A program made the position numbers and the translations under genes. Shown one piece after another: positions 1 through 5,650 of a stretch of DNA of 5,669 nucleotides. Position 1 is the first letter of the stretch. Every line of letters begins with the position of its first letter. Where the stretch lies: the NCBI GenBank assembly GCA_021820675.1, contig JAKADI010000150.1:1-5669 (forward strand). Direction: 5' to 3'. The DNA is from Bacillota bacterium (lineage in GTDB: Bacteria; Bacillota; Sulfobacillia; Sulfobacillales; Sulfobacillaceae). The notes below the pieces were generated by a model. It searched no databases. It saw nothing but the letters and a program-made list of their open reading frames with translations, and had not been told where the DNA came from.

Positions 1-1
1 T

Positions 2-952
2 ACCGCAGTAGTCATTGTGCCTTGGTCTATACATCGGCGGTTTACGAATCTGTCCAGTATCTTACAAGTTATTGCGATTATAGGGGTGATTTTTGCCATC
101 ACTGCGGGTGTTGCGGCTATGGGCTATCATTCGGGGTTTCCCGTGCCGGTAGGGCGACATATTCTTTTGGCATGGCAATGGCCATTCGCCAACAAAAATA
201 CGTTTGGAATGCTTTTGACCTTTGCTCTACCCGCCGCGTTTTACTTGGCGCTCGATCGACGACAGGACGGAGTCGCGCGACTTTTGTGGTTTGTGGCCAG
301 CGTTGTCCTTCTCGTGGGAGTGGCATTGAGTTATTCTCGTTCTTCATGGATTGCTAGTCTGATCGGTCTGATGATGTTTGTCACTTTTTATTATGGGAAA
401 CGCGGTGTGGCCTGGATGTTTAGCATTGGCATCGTCTTACTCGCGGCATTAATTGCCAAAACCGGGTTACATAAATGGGAACTGTTGTGGCACAAAGGAC
501 TGAATGGACGCATCGTGTTATGGAAAGCGGGTTTCCGATCTATGTACCATCATTGGATCTGGGGCGTGGGCCCGGGTAATTCGCCTCTAGCTTTGAAGCC
601 CTATGTGCCAGCTATTTATGTCGGACTTACCCCTTCTGATTCTATACTACGGTCTGCGGTGGAACTCGGTTTGGTGGGTTTGGCTTTATGGCTGATTCTT
701 ATCGGAGTAGCTATGATTGGGCTTCTCACCACGTTTCCGTGGCGTCACTGGGAGGAGAATGTGTTATTTTCCATCATGTTGGCAAGTTTGGCACAGCAGG
801 TTGTCGAATCTCTATTCATCGGCGGCGTATCGTTTGGTGATTTCTTTTTTACCGTGTTTGTGGGACTCGCCTGGTACCGCGTATGGGGGATGCTTGGACG
901 GGAATTTTCCCGATCGACGACAGTGTCGGGAGTGAGTCGCGGTATCCACTGA
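2..952 (+). CDS. Wzy/O-antigen ligase-type polysaccharide polymerase, 5' partial
   Basis: Polytopic inner-membrane protein that probably polymerises or ligates lipid-linked polysaccharide repeat units. The reading frame is open to the first base of the window, with no stop upstream of the GTG at 17 and no ribosome site there, so the gene almost certainly begins outside; family members usually exceed 400 residues. Counted from the GTG at 17, hydrophobic helices lie near 17-36, 62-80, 89-106, 110-127, 131-148, 211-237 and 248-288. A large extracytoplasmic loop between the fifth and sixth carries the Wzy_C-like signature: GRIVLWKAG at 164-172, then HHWIWGVGPGN at 178-188. The family usually reads H-P-x-x-GVGxGN, so the Pro is replaced here. 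FANKNTFG (57-64), SYSRSSW (105-111) and ELGLVGLALWL (216-226) are also typical. The gene converges with a sugar-phosphate transferase, supporting an exopolysaccharide role. Polymerase versus ligase cannot be decided from sequence alone. Confidence 0.8.
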   Translation, partial: TAVVIVPWSIHRRFTNLSSILQVIAIIGVIFAITAGVAAMGYHSGFPVPVGRHILLAWQWPFANKNTFGMLLTFALPAAFYLALDRRQDGVARLLWFVASVVLLVGVALSYSRSSWIASLIGLMMFVTFYYGKRGVAWMFSIGIVLLAALIAKTGLHKWELLWHKGLNGRIVLWKAGFRSMYHHWIWGVGPGNSPLALKPYVPAIYVGLTPSDSILRSAVELGLVGLALWLILIGVAMIGLLTTFPWRHWEENVLFSIMLASLAQQVVESLFIGGVSFGDFFFTVFVGLAWYRVWGMLGREFSRSTTVSGVSRGIH

Positions 953-966
953 GTCGTGGACAAACT

Positions 967-2265
967 TCATTTTTTCCTTTTAAAGGGGATTTGAATGATG
1001 GTACGCACAACAATAGACAAATCCTTGAGCCATGACCAGGTTTTAGCGTATTCGAGGTCATACGCAGCTTTTTCCTCCGGCGTAGAGCTGTAACTACCCG
1101 CGACTTGCGCCAGCCCAGTCAGGCCTGGGGTACTAAGATGACGTAATTCGTAGAACGCAATGTCGTGGCGATGTTGGTCTACAAAAGCGGGTCGCTCGGG
1201 TCGCGGCCCGACCAAAGACATATCCCCGCGTAATATGTTCCACAATTGGGGCAACTCATCAAAATGTGTAGCGCGGAGAATTTTTCCCAGTCGCGTTACG
1301 CGGGGATCGTCGTTAGTAGCTAATACCGGCCCGGTATTTTTTTCGGCATCCGGGAGCATGGTGCGAAATTTCACTAGCATAAAATGCCGTCCCCCTGCTG
1401 TCACGCGTTCTTGCCAGTACAAGATAGGACGGCCCGAGTCAATGAGAATACCCAATGCTATGATCAGAAGAAAAGGAGCTGTCCCAATAATCCCAAAAAA
1501 AGAGACAGCAATGTCGGCCAGGCGCTTGACCGCTGCCGACCCATGTCGGGTACGTATCGAGGCAAGGGAAAACATGGGAGTTTCGCCCAAGGAAGTTAAT
1601 TCCGAACCTGCCACAAGGAGGTCATAGGCATTCGGCTTCCACAAGCACGGGACGTTACGCGTCATGCATTCGATAAAATATCGTGATCTTGTTTCTTGGT
1701 CAACGTTACCGAGAATCACTGCCCCGATATAAGGCCATAACGTAGGGGATAAGGGATCGGTCAGGTTACGATAGTGAATTTGTATACGCGGCAAATATTT
1801 ACCGGCCCGGACCGCGAGTTCCGGCCACTCGGATTCCAGGCCTACTACCATGACGTGAACTGAAGGCGAAGACCGTAACGATAATGATCGAAAAGTTAGC
1901 CGCCAACCCAAAAAGAGGATCATCTGCAGAGCGGCCGAAATCACAAAAACACTTCGCGGAAAGCCAATATTTTCAAGCATGTAGGACAACATAGTAGCAA
2001 AAAAGGTATTGACAATGATGGCGGTCACCACGGAACTAATCAATTCTTGTGAGGTTTTTAACGCCGAACGGTCATATAGCCCGTAAAAGAAAAAGAGAAG
2101 GATCAGTGACATCGTTTCAAACGGGAACAGCCGCAAAAAGGCATTGAAATTATAGGCGGGAAGGCGGAAGGTAAAGCGGATCATAAACGCGACAATATTG
2201 GCTGCATTAAAAGCCAAAACATCCAACAATCCAACAAAAAACCAAAGTGGCAATTCACGTTTCAT
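967..2265 (-). CDS. polyprenyl glycosylphosphotransferase (WbaP/PglC-type, exopolysaccharide initiating sugar transferase)
   Basis: Membrane enzyme that would transfer a sugar-1-phosphate from a nucleotide sugar to undecaprenyl phosphate, the first step of repeat-unit synthesis. Its 432 residues match the usual long WbaP/CpsE layout. Four N-terminal helices lie near 8-31, 46-63, 76-96 and 103-122. A degenerate Rossmann-like domain follows from about 136 (VHVMVVG). The catalytic domain starts near 246 with a membrane-penetrating helix (250-275). Its motifs are KFRTM (299-303), RATHFDELPQL (331-341) with the Asp336-Glu337 catalytic dyad, GDMSLVGPRPERP (347-359) and PGLTG (380-384), and it ends in a basic KRKK. 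The frame extends up to a GTG at 2340, but that adds a polar 25-residue leader without a ribosome site. I chose the ATG at 2263-2265 because AGGGGA sits 7 nt before it and helix 1 follows directly. The donor sugar cannot be read from sequence. Confidence 0.93.
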   Translation of the reverse strand: MKRELPLWFFVGLLDVLAFNAANIVAFMIRFTFRLPAYNFNAFLRLFPFETMSLILLFFFYGLYDRSALKTSQELISSVVTAIIVNTFFATMLSYMLENIGFPRSVFVISAALQMILFLGWRLTFRSLSLRSSPSVHVMVVGLESEWPELAVRAGKYLPRIQIHYRNLTDPLSPTLWPYIGAVILGNVDQETRSRYFIECMTRNVPCLWKPNAYDLLVAGSELTSLGETPMFSLASIRTRHGSAAVKRLADIAVSFFGIIGTAPFLLIIALGILIDSGRPILYWQERVTAGGRHFMLVKFRTMLPDAEKNTGPVLATNDDPRVTRLGKILRATHFDELPQLWNILRGDMSLVGPRPERPAFVDQHRHDIAFYELRHLSTPGLTGLAQVAGSYSSTPEEKAAYDLEYAKTWSWLKDLSIVVRTIIQIPFKRKK

Positions 2266-2272
2266 TAACGTT

Positions 2273-2278
2273 TCCCCT
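2273..2278 (-). promoter_or_regulatory. ribosome binding site of the sugar transferase
   Basis: AGGGGA on the minus strand lies 7 nt upstream of the ATG at 2265. It decides between this start and the GTG at 2340, which has no comparable purine-rich site. Confidence 0.8.
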
Positions 2279-2380
2279 GAATTCGGCAATTTATTGACTT
2301 CATTTTCGCGCAAATGGCCAAAATGAGCAACAAAATTCACTAACTATGATACATTGTTTTACGACGTTTCGCGCCAGTTT

Positions 2381-2390
2381 AGGGGAGGTG
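2381..2390 (+). promoter_or_regulatory. extended Shine-Dalgarno of the GH84 gene
   Basis: AGGGGAGGTG abuts the ATG at 2391. The GGAGGTG core is complementary to the Firmicutes 16S rRNA tail, but GGAGG ends only 2 nt before the ATG, while AGGGG ends 5 nt before it. Spacing is unusually tight, yet this is the only ribosome site in the area and it rules out the ATG at 2346. Confidence 0.75.
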
Positions 2391-3875
2391 ATGACGATTA
2401 AACGGACAACGTGGGTTTTGGGGCTCGTGGGAGCGGCAATATTAGGAGGAGCAGTTACGTGGCATAATCACCAAAGGGGTATTTTAACTCGCAGCAAGCA
2501 AGTGAAGCGTGCGCATCCAGTGGTGCGCCAACGGCAAATTCCCACCAAACGGCTGATGGCTGGCGTAATTGAGGGATTTTACGGGCCAAAGTGGTCGTTT
2601 TCGGCCACTACCCGCATGTTTCGATTTATGCACCATCAAGGTCTGAATACCTTTGTGTATGCACCAAAGAGTGCTCCTTACTTGCGGGCCCAATGGAATT
2701 TGCTCTATCCGGCAGCGCGTTTAAAACGTTTGGCCCGCTTGGTAAATTCGGCGCGCCACAATGATATTCATTTTGTCTGTTCGATAAGTCCGGGATTGTC
2801 GATACAGTACTCCTCGCTTCAAGATCAAAAGGAATTGTTATCGAAGATCAATCAACTATGGTCCGTAGGCGTTCATAGGATCATGCTAAGCTTTGACGAT
2901 ATTCCTAGTACGTTGAGTGGACAAGATGCTGTCATCTATCACAATAATCTAGCGCTGGCGCAAAGTGATCTAACAGATAAAATTTACACTCTGCAATTAC
3001 AAGAAGGACACGCCGTTCAGATGCTTTTTACTCCGACGGTATATTCGGGCGTCCAGAACAATGCCTACTGGCAGACGTTAAAAACGCATCTAAATTCACA
3101 TATTCCGGTTATTTGGACCGGGCCACAGGTTCTGTCCAAAGCCATCACCGGCAAAGAAGTCCGGGCAGTACAGGCTGACATTGGTCATTCTTTGGTTATC
3201 TGGGATAACTACCCGGTTAATGATTATACCTATGTAATTTTGCATCATCCACAATTGTTTATGGGTCCCCTCTTAGGACGAAGTCCAAATATGATCAACT
3301 CCATAAGAGGGTATTTGTTTAACCCCATGTTGCAGCCTTACGCCTCCGAAATTTCGTTGTCAACCGGGGCGCAATTTCTGAGGAATCCCAAGGCATATCG
3401 GCCTACGTTGGCCTGGCAAGATGCATTCAGCCGATGGAAGCCTCCGATCAAACAAGCTATGCAGAGTTTTGCTGGGGCAAATTCAGTGAGTTTCTTAGCT
3501 TCTGTACCATTAGATCAATTGTCTGGCAATGTCGGCTCGTTTTGGTCCAGTTATCACCATCATGGAAACTTATTAAGGACACCCTTATACACTCAATTTG
3601 TACGGTGGAATCACAATGCTTACGTCTTGCAGCACACGCTTTCGGGGCCTTTATACCACGAATTGGCTCCATGGATCCAAATCTATCAAAACGAGGCGAA
3701 GCTTGCTATACAAGTCATTCACTTGTTGGAGACGCCCAAGGCTTCGGATGCGACTCAGATACATCAAATAATAGCCCAGCAACAAAAGATCAATGCTTCG
3801 GCAAACCAACTAGGCGTTCACACCATCCTATCCCAATGGTTTGCGAAAGCGATTGCGAAAGTCCCTGGTCAATGA
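2391..3875 (+). CDS. GH84 family glycoside hydrolase (O-GlcNAcase/beta-N-acetylglucosaminidase-like), membrane-anchored
   Basis: Probable hexosaminidase that releases N-acetylglucosamine by substrate-assisted catalysis, here facing outside the cell. With the ATG at 2391 it has 494 residues. An N-terminal hydrophobic segment (about 7-24, WVLGLVGAAILGGAVTW) follows MTIKR and has no clear cleavage site, so an uncleaved anchor is likely. The GH84 barrel begins near 57. Signatures in order are GVIEGFYG (58-65), YAPK (90-93), SISPGL (131-136), SFDDIP (167-172) with the catalytic pair Asp169-Asp170, TPTVY (214-218), WTGP (242-245), WDNYPVND (271-278) and NPM (311-313). These cover the sugar-contacting residues known in this family. 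After YAPK the common Asp-Asp is Ser-Ala. The last ~150 residues look like a helical accessory region. The ATG at 2346 falls inside a -10-like TATGAT and lacks a ribosome site, so I rejected it. Real substrate is unknown: matrix polysaccharide, peptidoglycan fragments or glycoprotein are all possible. Confidence 0.9.
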   Translation: MTIKRTTWVLGLVGAAILGGAVTWHNHQRGILTRSKQVKRAHPVVRQRQIPTKRLMAGVIEGFYGPKWSFSATTRMFRFMHHQGLNTFVYAPKSAPYLRAQWNLLYPAARLKRLARLVNSARHNDIHFVCSISPGLSIQYSSLQDQKELLSKINQLWSVGVHRIMLSFDDIPSTLSGQDAVIYHNNLALAQSDLTDKIYTLQLQEGHAVQMLFTPTVYSGVQNNAYWQTLKTHLNSHIPVIWTGPQVLSKAITGKEVRAVQADIGHSLVIWDNYPVNDYTYVILHHPQLFMGPLLGRSPNMINSIRGYLFNPMLQPYASEISLSTGAQFLRNPKAYRPTLAWQDAFSRWKPPIKQAMQSFAGANSVSFLASVPLDQLSGNVGSFWSSYHHHGNLLRTPLYTQFVRWNHNAYVLQHTLSGPLYHELAPWIQIYQNEAKLAIQVIHLLETPKASDATQIHQIIAQQQKINASANQLGVHTILSQWFAKAIAKVPGQ

Positions 3876-3880
3876 CTGCG

Positions 3881-4228
3881 CTATTGCGCTTCGTTATTAT
3901 GCGGTCTCTGGTCTAGCTCGAAGAAACCGATAACGGCGGCCATGAAGATAAAACTTCCCGGCAACAGCCACAACGTGAATGACCCTATAGCACCCCCAAC
4001 GGTGGCAATGAGTCCAAGCCACGCGGCCCAACGAGGATTGACGAGGAATAAAATGCCGGATATTAATCCCAGGATCCCCATCATGACTGTGATGTGCGAA
4101 AAGGTGAGTCCATAACGACTCAGATGCTTTAATAAGGCATCATACACACCGGGAATGTGTTCAAAGAGACCCGCTAAAATGCCTGCCGTTCCGCCAAGAA
4201 CGCCCAAAAAGAATGCCACATACTTCAT
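3881..4228 (-). CDS. small four-helix membrane protein (DUF4064-like)
   Basis: Hydrophobic 115-residue protein of unknown function. Helices lie near 2-23 (rich in Gly, FFLGVLGGTAGILAGLF), 44-63 (ITVMMGILGLISGILFLV), 67-87 and 89-103, followed by a short polar tail (FELDQRPHNNEAQ). A loop of about 20 residues with HIPGVYDALLKHLSRYG separates helices 1 and 2. Glycine-rich helix 1, length and four-helix layout resemble DUF4064-type proteins, but this is a resemblance I cannot confirm. The start is the ATG at 4226-4228, where AGGTG lies 7 nt upstream; a GTG at 4237 would overlap that site. It follows the NDH-2-type gene by 29 bp on the same strand with no terminator between, so the two are probably cotranscribed. 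It could be an accessory or stress membrane protein; no function is claimed. Confidence 0.6.
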   Translation of the reverse strand: MKYVAFFLGVLGGTAGILAGLFEHIPGVYDALLKHLSRYGLTFSHITVMMGILGLISGILFLVNPRWAAWLGLIATVGGAIGSFTLWLLPGSFIFMAAVIGFFELDQRPHNNEAQ

Positions 4229-4235
4229 TATCAAC

Positions 4236-4240
4236 ACCTA
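4236..4240 (-). promoter_or_regulatory. ribosome binding site of the small membrane protein
   Basis: AGGTG on the minus strand lies 7 nt before the ATG at 4228. It sets this start over the in-frame GTG at 4237, whose codon overlaps the site itself. Confidence 0.7.
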
Positions 4241-4257
4241 ATTTCCATATGCTTAGT

Positions 4258-5352
4258 TTATAAGGGCCAGGGACGGTCGAAGATCTTCGACAGTTTTAAT
4301 CGATACTGTTGAAACGACATATTCTTTAATGTCCGTGCACTGAAGCCACGGATGGGAATTCCTCCATGAAGTACCCAGCCGACACCCTGGCCTTCATCAA
4401 GCGATATGAGCATGCCCCGAAGTCGGGGACGAAAATCTGGACCCGGTGTTCCTTTGGCAATCCGATTCGCGATTGTGCTTCCCACAAAATCACCAGCTAG
4501 CGCTGCCAGTTGGGCAGTAGCGGGAATTTCTTCTCCATCGACTACGACATGCCACAAATCGCCGGCGACGAAGACTTGAGGTAGGACCTCGCCGTAAGGA
4601 TTCGCTTTGGGATAACCGCGCTCGTCAAGAGGTAGTGGTGTATAACGTATCCACTGCGGCGGAGTGATCCCACCTGCCCAAATTAGCACATCATATTCGT
4701 AATGATCTTTTTCCAATTCAATCCGTGGAGGCTTTACCCGCATTAGTTTTTGTCCGAGGACTATGGTCGCACCACCTGCGATAAGCCGACGATAAGCATA
4801 TTGAGAGAGCCCCAAGCCCAAAGCTGGCAATAAGCGGCTAAATGCCTCTACCAAAATGACATCATGGTCTTCCGCTAACATCCCCGCGACTTCTACGCCA
4901 GTTAATCCTCCACCGATAACTGCCACACGTTGTTCTTTACCGTACTTTAGCGCATCCTTGATTCCTCGCGCGTCTTGAGCATCCCGTAGGGTATGAGCTA
5001 CTTCGCGCAAACCTGGAATAGGTGGTAACGAAGGTTCTGATCCGGGGCTTAGAATTAACCAGTCATAGGATACCTGTTCACTATTATCCAAGAATACCAA
5101 CTTACGGGTCAAATCGAAATTCGTGGCATATTGGCGGATATGTGTAACACGGGTGTCCGCTAACAGCTTGTCGTAAGGGACAACGTGATTTTCTATACTA
5201 CCATGCTTGGCCAATGCTTCAGGCAGTTCAGGAATTAACTGATGACCAGTTCCCGGCTCGATTAATACGAGTTCTACGTCTTCTAATTTTAGAAGAGGCC
5301 CCATGGCTCCTAACCCGGCGTACCCGCCTCCTACAACCACAATTTTCTGCAC
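4258..5352 (-). CDS. FAD-dependent pyridine nucleotide oxidoreductase, probable type II NADH dehydrogenase (NDH-2)
   Basis: Two-dinucleotide-binding-domain flavoprotein of 364 residues. The likely role is non-proton-pumping transfer of electrons from NAD(P)H to quinone at the cytoplasmic face of the membrane. The FAD site GGGYAG is at 8-13 and the NAD(P)H-binding GGGLTGVEVAG at 147-157. WAGGI is at 225-229, the second FAD motif FVAGD at 261-265, and the quinone-side PATAQLA, typical of NDH-2, at 277-283. The protein contains no cysteine, which excludes a sulfide:quinone reductase and a disulfide reductase. It is shorter than the usual ~390-430 residues; the C-terminus (FSARTLKNMSFQQYRLKLSK) is amphipathic and basic, but shorter than a classical membrane anchor. 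It starts with GTG at 5350-5352, with GGGAGG 9 nt upstream. It heads a likely operon with the small membrane protein downstream. Other NAD(P)H:acceptor oxidoreductases of the same fold remain possible. Confidence 0.8.
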   Translation of the reverse strand: MQKIVVVGGGYAGLGAMGPLLKLEDVELVLIEPGTGHQLIPELPEALAKHGSIENHVVPYDKLLADTRVTHIRQYATNFDLTRKLVFLDNSEQVSYDWLILSPGSEPSLPPIPGLREVAHTLRDAQDARGIKDALKYGKEQRVAVIGGGLTGVEVAGMLAEDHDVILVEAFSRLLPALGLGLSQYAYRRLIAGGATIVLGQKLMRVKPPRIELEKDHYEYDVLIWAGGITPPQWIRYTPLPLDERGYPKANPYGEVLPQVFVAGDLWHVVVDGEEIPATAQLAALAGDFVGSTIANRIAKGTPGPDFRPRLRGMLISLDEGQGVGWVLHGGIPIRGFSARTLKNMSFQQYRLKLSKIFDRPWPL

Positions 5353-5361
5353 GACCTTTAG

Positions 5362-5367
5362 CCTCCC
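5362..5367 (-). promoter_or_regulatory. ribosome binding site of the NDH-2-type gene
   Basis: GGGAGG on the minus strand is 9 nt before the GTG at 5352. It supports GTG as the true start, and the FAD motif begins only seven residues in. Confidence 0.8.
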
Positions 5368-5396
5368 GTAACGCGCTCACGCTATCATAATTATTT

Positions 5397-5425
5397 ATGA
5401 TGCCACAATCTGTATTCCATATCAA
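5397..5425 (-). promoter_or_regulatory. candidate sigma-A-type promoter for the NDH-2 operon
   Basis: On the minus strand TTGATA (5420-5425, five of six to the -35 consensus) stands 17 bp from CATCAT (5397-5402, four of six to the -10). A second -10-like TATGAT lies further downstream on the same strand at about 5382-5387 but has no -35 at proper distance. The area is about 30% GC. The hexamer match is modest, so this is a proposal only. Confidence 0.4.
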
Positions 5426-5433
5426 TTCTGTAG

Positions 5434-5456
5434 GGATAAGTGGATAAGTGATAAGT
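5434..5456. repeat. three tandem copies of (G)GATAAGT
   Basis: GGATAAGT at 5434-5441 and again at 5442-5449, then GATAAGT at 5450-5456, head to tail with no spacer. Read on the minus strand they lie just upstream of the candidate -35 of the NDH-2 operon, where an activator or repressor could bind. A regulatory role is inferred from position; simple slippage is the alternative. Confidence 0.85.
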
Positions 5457-5465
5457 AATTATCGA

Positions 5466-5562
5466 CACGTCTGCGCCTGAATGGTGGCTAAGGAAGTTCC
5501 TCACTTTTGTGACCCATACTATATGGCATGTTAGGCGACCAGAAAATCATTGCGCAGACATG
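5466..5562. repeat. inverted-repeat element of about 95 bp
   Basis: GTCTGCGC at 5469-5476 is repeated inverted as GCGCAGAC at 5552-5559. With two more pairs outside and one mismatch, 10 of 11 positions match between 5466-5476 and 5552-5562. Inside, GGTGGCTAA (5483-5491) pairs with TTAGGCGACC (5531-5540) with one bulge and one mismatch, and TCAC-TTTT-GTGA (5501-5512) forms a small central hairpin. No ORF is present. It could be a small MITE-like repeat or a structured RNA leader; I see no clear target-site duplication. Confidence 0.6.
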
Positions 5563-5582
5563 GGGTTCACCCCTGACCGGGG
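5562..5582 (+). other. mutually exclusive GGGG/CCCC/GGGG hairpins
   Basis: GGGG (5562-5565), CCCC (5570-5573) and GGGG (5579-5582) allow the central C-run to pair with either flank, giving a 4-bp stem with loop TTCA or TGACC. The stems are short, so this is only suggestive of a switching structure. Confidence 0.25.
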
Positions 5583-5591
5583 ATGAGAGGA

Positions 5592-5644
5592 ACGGATAGG
5601 GCGGATCCGTGCGGTTGTTCAGATCGCGGTGCCGGAGGCATCGC
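5592..5644 (+). other. GC-rich hairpin cluster
   Basis: Two stems stand out. ACGGAT (5592-5597) pairs with ATCCGT (5605-5610). GCGGTGCC (5626-5633) pairs with GGCATCGC (5637-5644) over 8 bp with one G-U and a GGA loop. An alternative short stem, GCGGT (5611-5615) with ATCGC (5623-5627), overlaps the second. No T-run follows, so this is not a standard intrinsic terminator. The 8-bp hairpin ends 6 nt before the intron-like GTGCG and may be its target structure. Confidence 0.5.
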
Positions 5645-5650
5645 CTGGGC

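Larger units (their letters stand above)
2266..2390. promoter_or_regulatory. divergent intergenic regulatory region
   Basis: This 125-bp AT-rich spacer separates the divergent sugar-transferase and GH84 genes, so both promoters should lie here or just inside the genes. On the plus strand TATGAT at 2345-2350 is a good -10-like hexamer 40 bp before the GH84 ATG, but no convincing -35 stands 16-18 bp upstream of it. TTGACT at 2294-2299 is a good -35-like hexamer with no matching -10. No clear minus-strand promoter was found. Exact start sites are therefore open. Confidence 0.6.

Noticed and set aside
953..980. Terminator between the two convergent polysaccharide genes
   Set aside because: T-rich stretches are present, but no GC-rich stem precedes them in either direction.
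1160..1627. 155-codon plus-strand frame
   Set aside because: It is antisense to the conserved catalytic domain of the sugar transferase and shows no family signature or ribosome site.
2266..2340. GTG extension of the sugar transferase
   Set aside because: It lacks a Shine-Dalgarno site, the added residues are polar and unlike the family N-terminus, and AGGGGA precedes the ATG at 2265.
2346..2390. Upstream ATG extending the GH84 protein by 15 residues
   Set aside because: No ribosome site precedes it, it lies inside a -10-like hexamer, and the signal-anchor starts right after the ATG at 2391.
2590..2609. 8-bp hairpin with TTTT loop inside the GH84 gene
   Set aside because: It encodes ordinary, partly conserved GH84 residues and has no T-run after it, so a chance fold is the simplest reading.
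5501..5522. Plus-strand promoter around TACTAT at 5517-5522
   Set aside because: No -35-like hexamer at 16-18 bp and no gene downstream within the window.
5530..5536. Integron attC core GTTAGGC (fits GTTRRRY)
   Set aside because: No matching RYYYAAC partner at the left side; the closest is GGCTAAG, and no cassette gene is present.
5562..5573. tRNA T-arm-like GGGGTTCACCCC
   Set aside because: The loop has 4 nt rather than 7 and no acceptor, D or anticodon arm can be fitted around it.
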